A stretch of 64,000 bases of DNA, taken from the NCBI GenBank assembly GCA_037446355.1, contig JBBIIT010000006.1, positions 1 through 64,000 of the forward strand, written 5' to 3'. Below are positions 26,059 to 34,510 of the stretch, one piece after another. Position numbers and translations under genes: made by a program. The notes under the pieces are model-generated. The model saw only the letters and a list, made by a program, of their open reading frames with translations. It was not told the DNA's origin and did no database searches. Origin of the DNA: Roseiarcus sp037446355. Lineage in GTDB: Bacteria > Pseudomonadota > Alphaproteobacteria > Rhizobiales > Beijerinckiaceae. Every line of letters begins with the position of its first letter. The first letter of the stretch is position 1.

Positions 26059-27135
26059 GTGTTTTATCGCGAAGCCGGTCAATTCAAGACGAGTTACGCC
26101 GCCGACATGGCGATCTTTCCGATTCGCCAGGATCGGATCGGTCTGGCCGTCATTCTGGCCATCGCCTTCGTCGCAATTCCGCTGACGGGCGACCAGTTCC
26201 TGCTCAACACGATGATGATCCCGTTCCTGATCCTGTCGCTGGCGGGCATCGGCCTCAACATCCTGACCGGCTACACTGGCCTGCTTTCGCTCGGGTCGGC
26301 CGGCTTCATGGGAGTTGGCGCCTACGCCTGCTACAAGCTGCAAACCTACTTTCCGCAGGTCAACATTCTCGTCTGGATCGTCGTCTCCGGCCTCGCCTCC
26401 AGCGCGGTCGGCGTCTTGTTCGGCCTGCCGAGCCTGCGCATCAAAGGCTTTTATCTGGTCGTGGCCACGCTGGCGGCGCAGTTCTTCCTGGAATGGGCCT
26501 TCGCGCGCGTGCCGTGGCTCTACAATTACAACGATTCCGGCGCCATTGAGGTTTCCAACCAGACCTTGTTCGGCGTCTATGTCACCGGACCCAACGCGAC
26601 CCCGGCGACGCGCTATCTCGTCGTGTTGACGATCGTGACCGCGTTGACCTGGATCGCCTCGAACATCGTGCACGGGCGCATCGGCCGGATGTGGATGGCG
26701 GTGCGCGACATGGACATCGCCGCCGAGCTGATCGGCATCAGGCTGCTGCGGGCCAAGCTGACGGCTTTCGCCGTATCCTCGTTCTACATAGGCGTCGCCG
26801 GCGCGCTGATGGTCTTTTTGTGGTTCGGCTCGGCCGAACCGGAGGCTTTCGACATCAACCTGTCGTTCCAACTGCTCTTCATAATCATCATCGGCGGGCT
26901 CGGTTCCATCGTCGGCGCCTTTTTCGGCGCCGTCATCATCCACCTGCTGCCGATCGGCCTGAGGGCGTTGCCGGCGTTGCTGCATATCAATGTGCCCGGA
27001 GCGATGGTCGAGCATTTAACCTATATGATCACCGGAGCGCTCATCATCGGGGTTCTGATCGTCGAGCCGCACGGTTTGGCCAAGTTGTGGCAGACGATGA
27101 AGCAGAAACTTCGCGTCTGGCCGTTCCCATACTAA
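26059..27135 (+). CDS. LivM-type ABC permease
   Basis: A 358-residue permease starting at GTG 26059. NILTGYTGLLSLGSAGFMGVGAYA and the coupling loop MAVRDMDIAAELIGIRLLRAKL are LivM hallmarks; GGLGSIVGAFFGAVIIHLLP closes it. The N-terminal FYREAGQFKTSYAADMAIFP is a feature I associate with Liv clusters linked to acyl-CoA synthetases rather than amino acid uptake. Pairs with LivH to form the membrane channel. Confidence 0.92.
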   Translation: MFYREAGQFKTSYAADMAIFPIRQDRIGLAVILAIAFVAIPLTGDQFLLNTMMIPFLILSLAGIGLNILTGYTGLLSLGSAGFMGVGAYACYKLQTYFPQVNILVWIVVSGLASSAVGVLFGLPSLRIKGFYLVVATLAAQFFLEWAFARVPWLYNYNDSGAIEVSNQTLFGVYVTGPNATPATRYLVVLTIVTALTWIASNIVHGRIGRMWMAVRDMDIAAELIGIRLLRAKLTAFAVSSFYIGVAGALMVFLWFGSAEPEAFDINLSFQLLFIIIIGGLGSIVGAFFGAVIIHLLPIGLRALPALLHINVPGAMVEHLTYMITGALIIGVLIVEPHGLAKLWQTMKQKLRVWPFPY

Positions 27136-27159
27136 CATGCGTTTGGAGGAGGAAACCCA

Positions 27160-28470
27160 ATGAGAAAGTCGATGACGAAATGGAGTCTGGGATGCGCGCT
27201 GGCTCTGGCGCTCGCTGCGCCGGCCTTCGCCGAGGATTCGATATACGTGCCGCTGTTCACTTACCGGACCGGCCCGTTCGCGGGCTCGGGCACCGGCATC
27301 GCCGACGGTATGCACGATTATCTGACGATGCTGAACGAGCGGGACGGCGGCATTGGCGGCGTCAAACTGGTTGTCGAGGAATGCGAAACCGGTTACGACA
27401 CCAAGAAGGGCCTTGAGTGCTACGATACGGTCAAGCCGAAGAACCCAGTCATCGTCAATCCCTGGTCGACCGGAATCACATTGGCGCTGATTCCGAAAGC
27501 CTCCGTCGACAAGATTCCGATCCTGTCGATGGCCTACGGGCTTTCGGCAGCCGCGCGCGGCGACATCTTCCCCTGGATCTTCAATCCGCCGGATACTTAT
27601 TGGGACGGCGCCTCGGAAATTCTCAAATATCTCGGCGGCGGCTCGATCGACGGGTTGAAGGGCAAGACGGTCGGCTATCTCTATTTCGACGCCGCCTTCG
27701 GTCGCGAGGCGCTGCCGTTCTTCCAGGCCGAGGCCAAGGGCGCGGGCTTCGATCTGAAGCTTTATCCGGTCGCGCCGGCGGACATGCAGAACCAATCGTC
27801 GAAATGGCTCGACATCCGCCGCGACAAGCCTGATTTTCTAATCATGTACGGCTGGGGCGCGATGAACGCCGCCGCGATCAAGGAAGCCGTCAAGGCCGAC
27901 TTTCCGATGGACAAGTTCGTTTCGATCTGGTGGCCGGGCGACGCCGATCCGGCCTCGGCGGGGGACGGCGCCAAAGGCTTCAAGGAGCTTAACTGGCACG
28001 GCCCCGGCGCCGATTATCCGGCCTTCTCCGACATCAAGAAGTTCGTTATCGACAAGGGCAAGAGCCAGGCCGCGGCGGGCGAATACGGCGGCACGCTTTA
28101 CGATCACGGCGTCTACAATTCGATGTTGATCGCCGAGGCGATCGCGCAGGCGCAGAAGATCACCGGCAAGAAGGCGGTGACAGGCGAGGACGTGCGTCGC
28201 GGGCTCGAGAACATCAATCTCGACGAGGCGCGGCTCAAGGCGATCGGGCTCGCCGGCTTCGCCTCGCCGTTCAAGCTCACCTGCGCCGACCACAACAGCC
28301 ACGGCGCCACCTTCGTGCAACAGTGGGACGGCGCCAAATGGACGAAGGTGAGCGAGCGTATCGTCTCGGCCATCGACAAGGTGCAGCCTCTGATCGACGA
28401 GGCGGCCAAGGCCTACGCCGAAAAGAACGCAGGCTGGCCGAAGCGTGACGAGGTTTGCGACAACAAGTAA
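27160..28470 (+). CDS. ABC transporter solute-binding protein (LivK-like)
   Basis: The ATG at 27160 has an excellent AGGAGG site. The 436-residue protein has a Sec signal peptide ending near PAFA/E, and a type I binding fold: FTYRTGPFAGSGTGIADGMHDYLTMLNERDGGIGG. Four Cys residues in the mature chain may form disulfides. It captures the substrate for LivHM. It lies between livM and livF, so it is the primary receptor of this importer. Confidence 0.92.
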   Translation: MRKSMTKWSLGCALALALAAPAFAEDSIYVPLFTYRTGPFAGSGTGIADGMHDYLTMLNERDGGIGGVKLVVEECETGYDTKKGLECYDTVKPKNPVIVNPWSTGITLALIPKASVDKIPILSMAYGLSAAARGDIFPWIFNPPDTYWDGASEILKYLGGGSIDGLKGKTVGYLYFDAAFGREALPFFQAEAKGAGFDLKLYPVAPADMQNQSSKWLDIRRDKPDFLIMYGWGAMNAAAIKEAVKADFPMDKFVSIWWPGDADPASAGDGAKGFKELNWHGPGADYPAFSDIKKFVIDKGKSQAAAGEYGGTLYDHGVYNSMLIAEAIAQAQKITGKKAVTGEDVRRGLENINLDEARLKAIGLAGFASPFKLTCADHNSHGATFVQQWDGAKWTKVSERIVSAIDKVQPLIDEAAKAYAEKNAGWPKRDEVCDNK

Positions 28471-28596
28471 CGCCAGCGCGTCCCCATCCCGGGCGCCTCC
28501 CCGCGTGATACGGAGGGGCGGCCTCGGCGCCCTCCTGAATGTCCCACCCTGGTCTCAGGGGGGGCGTTCGGGGGCGGGGAGCTTCGGAACTTTCCA
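28471..28596. other. Spacer between binding protein and livF-like gene
   Basis: This 126-nt spacer is the largest gap in the transporter operon. It contains facing GC-rich stretches (GCCTCCCC at about 28496 and GGAGGGGC at about 28512) that can form an imperfect hairpin, perhaps protecting the 3' end of the highly expressed binding-protein message. Inference only. Confidence 0.3.
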
Positions 28597-29403
28597 ATGA
28601 CCGCCTCCATTCTCGAAGTCGCCAACATCGAAGTCGTCTACAACAGCGTCGCGCTGGTGCTGAAGGGCGTTTCGCTCAGCTTGCGCGAGGGCGGCATCGT
28701 CGCGCTGCTCGGGGCCAACGGCGCGGGCAAAACGACGACGCTGAAAGCGATCTCCAATCTTTTGCGCGCCGAGCGCGGCGAGGTGACGAAGGGCGAGATC
28801 AAATTCAAGGGCGAGCGCGTCGATCGCTCGACGCCGAACGATCTCGTGCGCCGCGGCGCGATACAGGTGATGGAAGGCCGGCACTGTTTCGGACATCTGA
28901 CCATCGAGGAAAATCTGATGACCGGCGCGTTCACGCGCCGCGACGGCGGTCGCGCGGTCGCGCGCGACCTCGAGCGCATCTACGAATTCTTCCCGCGCCT
29001 CAAGCAGCGCCGCGCTTCGCTCGCGGGCTATGTCTCGGGCGGCGAGCAGCAAATGTGCGCGATCGGCCGCGCGATGATGGCCAAGCCCTCGCTGATCCTG
29101 CTCGACGAGCCTTCGATGGGCCTCGCGCCGCAGGTGGTGGAGGAGATATTCGAGATCGTGCGCGGGCTCAACGCCAGCGAGAAAGTGTCGTTCCTGCTCG
29201 CCGAGCAGAACACGCATCTGGCGCTGCGATACGCCGAATTCGGCTATATCCTCGAGAACGGCCGCGTTGTGCTCGATGGCGAGGCGGGCGCGTTGCGCGA
29301 CAACGAGGACGTGCGTGAATTCTATCTCGGCGTCGCCGGGGCCGAGCGGAAGTCGTTTCGCGATGTAAAGAGTTATCGACGCCGCAAGCGCTGGCTGGCG
29401 TGA
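28597..29403 (+). CDS. LivF-type ABC transporter ATPase
   Basis: A 268-residue ATPase: Walker A GANGAGKTTT, Q-loop region VMEGRHCFGHLTIEENL, signature YVSGGEQQMCAIGRAMM, Walker B LILLDEPSMGL, then LLAEQNTHLAL where Gln replaces the switch His, usual in LivF. Second nucleotide-binding subunit of the importer. Confidence 0.92.
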   Translation: MTASILEVANIEVVYNSVALVLKGVSLSLREGGIVALLGANGAGKTTTLKAISNLLRAERGEVTKGEIKFKGERVDRSTPNDLVRRGAIQVMEGRHCFGHLTIEENLMTGAFTRRDGGRAVARDLERIYEFFPRLKQRRASLAGYVSGGEQQMCAIGRAMMAKPSLILLDEPSMGLAPQVVEEIFEIVRGLNASEKVSFLLAEQNTHLALRYAEFGYILENGRVVLDGEAGALRDNEDVREFYLGVAGAERKSFRDVKSYRRRKRWLA

Positions 29404-29419
29404 GCTTGGGGGGCCGGAA

Positions 29420-30613
29420 ATGAACTCATCGGCGTCTGGCGAAATCTTCGCGCGTCTGCGCGAGCGCTTGTCCGTGCTGCGCTCTCGTTCGCCAGCGATT
29501 CATCGCCAGCTCGAGGGCGTCGATCTCGCCGCGTTGCGCGGCCCGGACGATCTCGCGCGCATTCCGCTGATCAGAAAATCGAATCTGAGCGAGCGGCAAC
29601 GCGCTGAGCCTCCGTTCGCGGGGCTCGCCGCGAAGGCGCCGGGAAAATTCAAGCGTCTCTTCTTGTCGCCAGGTCCGATCTTCGAGGCCGAGGACGTCGG
29701 CGCCGATCCTTTTGGCGCGGCGAGTGCGTTTCGTGCGGCCGGCTTCGTCGCGGGCGACGTCGTCCTCAACTGCTTTTCTTATCATTTGACGCCGGGCGCC
29801 TTCATCATGGAGAGCGGCGCCCATGCGCTCGGCTGCGCCGTCATTCCGGCCGGCCCCGGCAATACCGAGCAGACATTGCAGGCGGTCGCGCAATTGCGTC
29901 CGACCGCCTACGCCGGCCCGCCGGATTTCCTGAAAATCCTGCTCGACAAGGCCGACGCCGCTGGCTTCGACGCCTCATCGATCCGCAAGGCGCTGGTCTC
30001 GGGCGCGGCGTTGCCGCCGAGCTTGCGCGCGGAACTCGAAGCTCGCCGCGTCAAGACCCGGCAGGCCTATGCAACGGCGGAGCTTGGCGTCATCGCGTAC
30101 GAGAGCGAGGGCGCTAACGGCGCATTGGCGCCGGGCCTCGAGGTCAACGCCGATGTTCTTGTCGAGGTCGTTCGCCCGGGCGGCGGCGATCCGGTCGCGC
30201 TCGGAGCGGTCGGGGAAGTCGTCGTGACGGCTTTGCGCGGCGATTTCCCGCTGCTGCGCTATGCTACCGGCGATCTTTCCGCATTCCTCGACACGCGGCG
30301 CATTCTCGGCTGGATGGGCCGCGCCGATCAGACGGCCAAGATCAAGGGCATGTTCGTGCATCCCGAGGAGATCGTCGAGATCGGCAAGCGTCATCCCGAA
30401 CTCGGCGCGCTTCGTCTCGTGGTTCGCCGCGAGGGTGAGCAGGACGCGATGACGCTGCGCGCCGAGGTCGCCAACCCGCGCGCGGGCCTCGCCGAAGAAG
30501 TGGCGGCGTCGGTGCAGGTGGTGACGAAGCTGCGCGGCGATGTCGAATTCGTCGCGCTCGGCGCGCTGCCCAACGATGGCAAAACCATCGCCGACGAGCG
30601 CCCCGTCGCGTAG
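29420..30613 (+). CDS. PaaK-like adenylate-forming protein with altered P-loop
   Basis: A 397-residue member of the phenylacetate-CoA ligase family, shorter than PaaK (about 440). The C-terminal half keeps YATAELGVIAYE and LLRYATGDLSAFL. Where PaaK has the Ser/Thr/Gly-rich P-loop (SSGTTG), this protein has FLSPGPIFE (around residues 81-89), so ATP handling may differ or activity may be lost. It follows the LivF gene by 16 nt. Related proteins lie beside Liv importers elsewhere, so it may serve the same substrate as the synthetase at 22284. Confidence 0.78.
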   Translation: MNSSASGEIFARLRERLSVLRSRSPAIHRQLEGVDLAALRGPDDLARIPLIRKSNLSERQRAEPPFAGLAAKAPGKFKRLFLSPGPIFEAEDVGADPFGAASAFRAAGFVAGDVVLNCFSYHLTPGAFIMESGAHALGCAVIPAGPGNTEQTLQAVAQLRPTAYAGPPDFLKILLDKADAAGFDASSIRKALVSGAALPPSLRAELEARRVKTRQAYATAELGVIAYESEGANGALAPGLEVNADVLVEVVRPGGGDPVALGAVGEVVVTALRGDFPLLRYATGDLSAFLDTRRILGWMGRADQTAKIKGMFVHPEEIVEIGKRHPELGALRLVVRREGEQDAMTLRAEVANPRAGLAEEVAASVQVVTKLRGDVEFVALGALPNDGKTIADERPVA

Positions 30614-30720
30614 CGCGCAGCGCGTAACGCAGGTGACGACGCGGCGGGAATCGGGTTTAACCGCGCTTGCGCGCGGTCGGCGTCGGATGCGGTCGCGCCA
30701 GCGCGGGTGGGCCTACGTAA

Positions 30721-32067
30721 TTGAATTCCGAAGCGATCGTCGATCCGGAACGCGTTAATCGACTAGCGGTGCTCACCGTCGGGCTCGCGCTGACGATGGC
30801 GGTGCTTGACGGCTCCATCGCCAATATCGCGCTGCCGAGCATCGCGCGCGATTTCGCGATCGCGCCCGCCGAATCGATCTGGGTCGTCAACGCCTATCAG
30901 ATCGCGATCCTCGTGCTCGTGCTGCCGCTCGGCGCGCTCGGCGAAATCCTCGGCTTCCGGCGCGTCTATATCGTCGGTCTCGCGCTGTTCACGCTCGCCT
31001 CGCTGGTATGTGCGCTCTCGATCAATCTGCCGATGCTGGCGCTCGCGCGCGTGCTGCAAGGGGTGGGCGCCGCCGGGGTCTACAGCGTCAACGCCGGGCT
31101 CGTGCGAGTGATCTATCCGCGGCGCCTGCTAGGGCGCGGCATCGGCATCAACGCGCTCATCGTCGCGCTAGCCTCGGCGCTCGGGCCGACGACGGCGTCG
31201 GCGCTGCTGTCCGTTCGCTCCTGGCCGATCCTGTTCGCGGTTAATGTTCCCATCGGCCTTGTCACGCTGGCTATCGCGCCGCGCGCCCTGCCAGCGAGCG
31301 CGAAGTCGAAACGAGACTTCGATTGGCTTAGCGCGCTCGTCAGCGGCGCCGCGCTGAGCCTCTTCGTCATTGGCGTTGACGGACTGAACGGACGTCAACC
31401 CAGCGCGCAAGTGATCGGAGAATTCGCCGCCGTCGTTCCGCTGGCTCTCGCACTGGTGCGCTTGCAAACCAATCGGCCCGCGCCGTTGCTGCCGCTCGAC
31501 CTGTTGGCGATCCCGATGTTCCGCCTCTCCATCGCCACCTCGGTGCTCGCGTTCGCCAGCGCGTCGCTCGTGGCGATATGGTTGCCGTTCTGGCTGCATC
31601 TTCAGCTCGGCTACTCGGTCGCTGCCATCGGTCTGGTGGTGACGCCCTGGCCGCTGGCGCTGGCTACGGTCGCGCCGCTGGCCGGGCGCCTTTCCGACAA
31701 ATACGCGCCCGGTCGTCTCGGCATGGCCGGACTCACGCTGCTGGCGCTGGGATGTTTTGCCTTGGCGCTGACGCCCCATTTGAGCGCGTTGCCCGCCATC
31801 GTAATAAAATTGGCGACCTGCGGAGTCGGCTTCGGACTGTTCCAGACGCCGAACAACAAGGCCATGTTGAGTTCGGCCCCCGCGCATCGCGGCGGCGCTG
31901 CGGGAGGCATGTTGGCGACCGCGCGGCTGTTGGGGCAAAGCCTCGGCGCGGCGCTGGCGGCGCTGACGCTGTCGGCGCAGGGCGAGGCCTCTTACGCCGG
32001 GCCTCTCCTGGCCGGCGGCCTCGCCGCGGTCGCGGCCGGCGTCAGCCTGTCGCGCCCAACCCTCTGA
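30721..32067 (+). CDS. MFS transporter, DHA2 (EmrB/QacA) type
   Basis: A 448-residue protein with about 14 hydrophobic helices. LDGSIANIALPSIARDF followed by SIWVVNAYQIAILVLVLPLGALGEILGFRR gives motif D1/motif A of the 14-TM drug/H+ antiporters. The TTG at 30721 is the only start that keeps the first helix; a later ATG would remove it, and no strong ribosome site is visible, so the exact start is uncertain. It probably exports toxic compounds. It may be independent of the ABC operon. Confidence 0.85.
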   Translation: MNSEAIVDPERVNRLAVLTVGLALTMAVLDGSIANIALPSIARDFAIAPAESIWVVNAYQIAILVLVLPLGALGEILGFRRVYIVGLALFTLASLVCALSINLPMLALARVLQGVGAAGVYSVNAGLVRVIYPRRLLGRGIGINALIVALASALGPTTASALLSVRSWPILFAVNVPIGLVTLAIAPRALPASAKSKRDFDWLSALVSGAALSLFVIGVDGLNGRQPSAQVIGEFAAVVPLALALVRLQTNRPAPLLPLDLLAIPMFRLSIATSVLAFASASLVAIWLPFWLHLQLGYSVAAIGLVVTPWPLALATVAPLAGRLSDKYAPGRLGMAGLTLLALGCFALALTPHLSALPAIVIKLATCGVGFGLFQTPNNKAMLSSAPAHRGGAAGGMLATARLLGQSLGAALAALTLSAQGEASYAGPLLAGGLAAVAAGVSLSRPTL

Positions 32068-32172
32068 CGGGCGAGAAATTCTGGGCCGGTCGGGGCGCCC
32101 GCCCCCGCGCTGGACACCGTGGGGCTTCTATTTCATACTCGCAATGGGAATTGTTGAGGTCGCGATCGAACC

Positions 32173-32622
32173 ATGGCGCAGGAACCGGCTGAATATTTCC
32201 GTGGCCTCAGCGCGGTCTACACCGACAACATTCGGGCCAGCGATTTCAAAGCGAACATCGTCATTTTCTTTCTTTCGATCGTAATGGGGCCGGTGACGGG
32301 CGCACACGACAAATACCCCTGGTTCATGCCGCTGCCGGTGTTGCTGGCCCCCTTCCTCGCGGTTTTCTTCTGTCTCTTTCTGGCGATCCTGCCGCGCTAC
32401 GCGCGTCGCGGGCACGAAAATTTCATCGTTTCGCGCACCGCCAAGCCCGAGGATTTCCGCTTTCACGACGACGCCGCGTACGACGTCGAACAATTAAGGC
32501 TGCGCTGCGCGATCCTTTCGGACATCCTGTACTGGAAGACGACGTGCCTGCAGACCAGTTTCGTCATATGCATTTCGTCTGTGGTCGTCGCCGCGGGATT
32601 GGTCGCGATCTACGGGCATTGA
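32173..32622 (+). CDS. PycTM/DUF5706-like membrane protein, copy 1
   Basis: A 149-residue protein with an amphipathic start, SDFKAN (residues 23-28) leading into TM1 (about 28-44), TM2 (about 52-74), PRY, a soluble part with an II/IV-rich strand, and ILYWKT before TM3 (about 125-146). This layout, with an Asp-X-Lys-Ala entry to TM1 and a Leu-X-X-Ile-Leu-X-X-Lys helix before the last TM, resembles the DUF5706/PycTM family used as membrane effectors in Pycsar defence. It is paralogous to the protein at 33471 (same length, gap-free alignment, roughly 40% identical by eye). The family call is from memory of the pattern. Confidence 0.6.
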   Translation: MAQEPAEYFRGLSAVYTDNIRASDFKANIVIFFLSIVMGPVTGAHDKYPWFMPLPVLLAPFLAVFFCLFLAILPRYARRGHENFIVSRTAKPEDFRFHDDAAYDVEQLRLRCAILSDILYWKTTCLQTSFVICISSVVVAAGLVAIYGH

Positions 32623-32709
32623 GGCGGGAGTTGGCGAGCGTCGTCGTGGCGCTTGCCGAGGTTCGATTAGGCCAACGCGGCGGATGCAGACCCGCCTCAG
32701 TGGGGTCAC

Positions 32710-33381
32710 ATGACAGCTAAACCGCGCTGGCGCGAACTCCAAGACCTCTTCGATCATCTTCCCGTAAGCGAAGCGGAAAAGCAGCGTCTGTTCGACGAGA
32801 TGGGTCGGCCTGGCCGCCTCTATCACGGGCGCAAGCACCTCGAAATCCTCTGGCGGCGCCACAATCTCTACAAGGCCGAGGCTGGGCTCGACAGCTCGCA
32901 GGTCGATCTTTGGCTCGCCAGCGCGATCGCGTTTCACGATAGCGTTTACGATACCCTGCGAAGCGACAATGAGGATCGCTCCGCCGAAGTCTGGCTGCGC
33001 GCGAGCGCCGGCGCCCCGCTCAGCGAGATTGATCGGCGATGGGTCGCGCGCACGATTCGGGCGACCAAAGACCACCTCGGCTACCGCGAGAGCGCCTCGG
33101 CGAAGACGCCCAAGGCCAAGCTGCGCGAACAGGCGCGGCTGTGGATGCTCGATCTCGACCTGACCCCGTTTGGCGAGAAGCCCGAAGTGTTCGAGGAGAA
33201 CGCGCAGCGTCTGCGCGCCGAGTTTTCCCACATCGGCGACACGCAGTGGAAGGAGGGACAACGCGAGTTTCTGCGTCGCTTCCTCGATGCGCCGCGGATA
33301 TTTCGCACCCCGGCGTTAGCCTCGAGGTTCGACGCCGCGGCGCGACGAAACCTGGCCGCCGCGGCCAAACACAAGGCCTAG
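32710..33381 (+). CDS. HD-superfamily phosphohydrolase (COG4339-like)
   Basis: A 223-residue protein. RLYHGRKHLEILW (His39, His43), then AIAFHDSVYD (His76-Asp77, the HD pair) and a later DLDLTPFG Asp give the metal ligands of an HD phosphohydrolase, matching the predicted COG4339 group. HD enzymes cleave phosphate esters, including cyclic nucleotides and nucleoside phosphates. It is set between two PycTM-like paralogues on the same strand (87 and 89 nt gaps), suggesting a shared signalling or defence role. Confidence 0.8.
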   Translation: MTAKPRWRELQDLFDHLPVSEAEKQRLFDEMGRPGRLYHGRKHLEILWRRHNLYKAEAGLDSSQVDLWLASAIAFHDSVYDTLRSDNEDRSAEVWLRASAGAPLSEIDRRWVARTIRATKDHLGYRESASAKTPKAKLREQARLWMLDLDLTPFGEKPEVFEENAQRLRAEFSHIGDTQWKEGQREFLRRFLDAPRIFRTPALASRFDAAARRNLAAAAKHKA

Positions 33382-33470
33382 CGGGCTGGACAATCCTCGA
33401 AGAATTCCGATAGATCGAAACGAAGCAGGCTGACGCCGCCTCCGGGGCGGCAACAGCGGCGGAAGGCAAA

Positions 33471-33920
33471 ATGGCTCAGGACGCGGCGACGCATTATCGC
33501 AACACCATCGCGGGGATCACCGACGCGATCCGCATCAGCGACTTCAAGGCCAACGTCGCAATCGTATTCGTCGCGATCATGATGGGGCCGGTGCTCGCCT
33601 TTCGCGACAAATATCCACCCTATCTGCCGGTCGCGATCATCGTCGCGCCCTTCATCTTGATTTTCTTTTGTCTGCTGATCTGTCTGTTCCCGCGCTATCC
33701 CAAGGAAGGGCGCGGCAGCCTGATTATTGTGCGCAACGGCGATCCCGCGTTGTTTCAGGTGCCCGTCGACGATGCGCAGGTGCTCGAGCAGCAGGCTATG
33801 CTTTGCGCCCTGCTTTCGCGCATCCTCTATTGGAAGACCGCGATGCTTTATGTCAGTTTCTATACCTGTCTGACCACGGTCGCCTTTATCGCCGCGCTCC
33901 TGGCCTATTCCTGGTTGTAG
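33471..33920 (+). CDS. PycTM/DUF5706-like membrane protein, copy 2
   Basis: A 149-residue paralogue of the protein at 32173. Identical blocks are MAQ, SDFKAN, MGPV, DKYP, APF, FFCL, PRY and ILYWKT at the same positions. Three hydrophobic segments are predicted. The N-terminal helix (before TM1) and the 78-120 soluble part differ most, so the two may sense or bind different partners. A GGCGGAAGG ribosome site precedes the ATG. Confidence 0.6.
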   Translation: MAQDAATHYRNTIAGITDAIRISDFKANVAIVFVAIMMGPVLAFRDKYPPYLPVAIIVAPFILIFFCLLICLFPRYPKEGRGSLIIVRNGDPALFQVPVDDAQVLEQQAMLCALLSRILYWKTAMLYVSFYTCLTTVAFIAALLAYSWL

Positions 33921-34189
33921 CGGTCGCGCCGCGATGGCTGGAGTGATCGGATCGGCGGCGACTTCTTTCTCAAGTGGAAAATTTGCGTCGCTGCGCGCCG
34001 GGGCGGGAAGGACCGTTCAATGGCCTCGCTGCGGCGCCTCGGCGTCGCCGGGCGCTCTTTCGGCGCGGCGCGATCCGGCCGAGCGTCGCCAATTGCCGTT
34101 CACCCTATGGCCAAGAAGTAAGGGAGCCGCTATAGTTCGTGGGCTAGCTGCGACCCTCGAGGTCGTAGAGTCATAAATGGGAGGTCGAC
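33921..34189. other. Intergenic region upstream of pqqA
   Basis: 269 nt with no convincing gene. It ends with GGGAGG just before the pqqA ATG. TATAGT at 34131-34136 could be a -10 box but no good -35 is seen. A near-palindrome CGACC-CTCGA-GGTCG lies at about 34151-34165 and could bind a regulator of pqqA. Confidence 0.4.
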
Positions 34190-34267
34190 ATGGCTTGGAC
34201 GACGCCGACTTTGGTCGAGCATTGCGTGGGCATGGAAGTCACCAGCTACGCCGCTGCGCGGAGCTGA
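34190..34267 (+). CDS. pqqA: PqqA, PQQ precursor peptide
   Basis: A 25-codon gene with GGGAGG 5 nt upstream. The peptide starts MAWTTPTLVEHCVGMEVTSY; the core E-V-T-S-Y has Glu16 and Tyr20 spaced by three residues, exactly the pair that PqqE cross-links to make pyrroloquinoline quinone. The start and the CVGMEVTSY core match PqqA of methylotrophs. It is followed by a terminator and then the PQQ dehydrogenase; pqqBC(DE) lie 3.8 kb downstream. Confidence 0.93.
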   Translation: MAWTTPTLVEHCVGMEVTSYAAARS

Positions 34268-34283
34268 CGGCTTTGGCCTGAAC

Positions 34284-34317
34284 TGGCGTTCGCGATTCGG
34301 GCGACGCCATTTCTTTT
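34284..34317 (+). terminator. Terminator after pqqA
   Basis: TGGCGT (34284-34289) and ACGCCA (34304-34309) form a hairpin, with TTTCTTTT immediately after. It would end most transcripts after pqqA, making the precursor peptide in excess of downstream genes. Confidence 0.65.
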
Positions 34318-34430
34318 AAGCTGCATTGAAAGCGAAGCGACGCGGTGAATGTCCGAGGGCTTCCATTTGCGTCGCGGCGCGTTTTGACGCGCCTATCGGG
34401 CGGCGCAATCACTTGGGCGATACGAGAGTT

Positions 34431-34449
34431 CGATAGTAATTACCTATCG
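34431..34449. promoter_or_regulatory. Inverted repeat upstream of the dehydrogenase promoter
   Basis: CGATAG and CTATCG, 6-bp arms around TAATTAC, lie about 60 nt upstream of the predicted -35. The position is suited to an activator. Regulator unknown. Confidence 0.4.
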
Positions 34450-34510
34450 CATGTTAGGAATTATACGATAAACCATTGCGGCTTTACGCCAAATCGTGCT
34501 TTTTTACTGC

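Noticed and set aside
33934..34176. 80-codon open frame upstream of pqqA
   Set aside because: No recognisable domain, Arg/Ala/Ser-rich composition like random GC-rich frames, and it runs into the pqqA leader.
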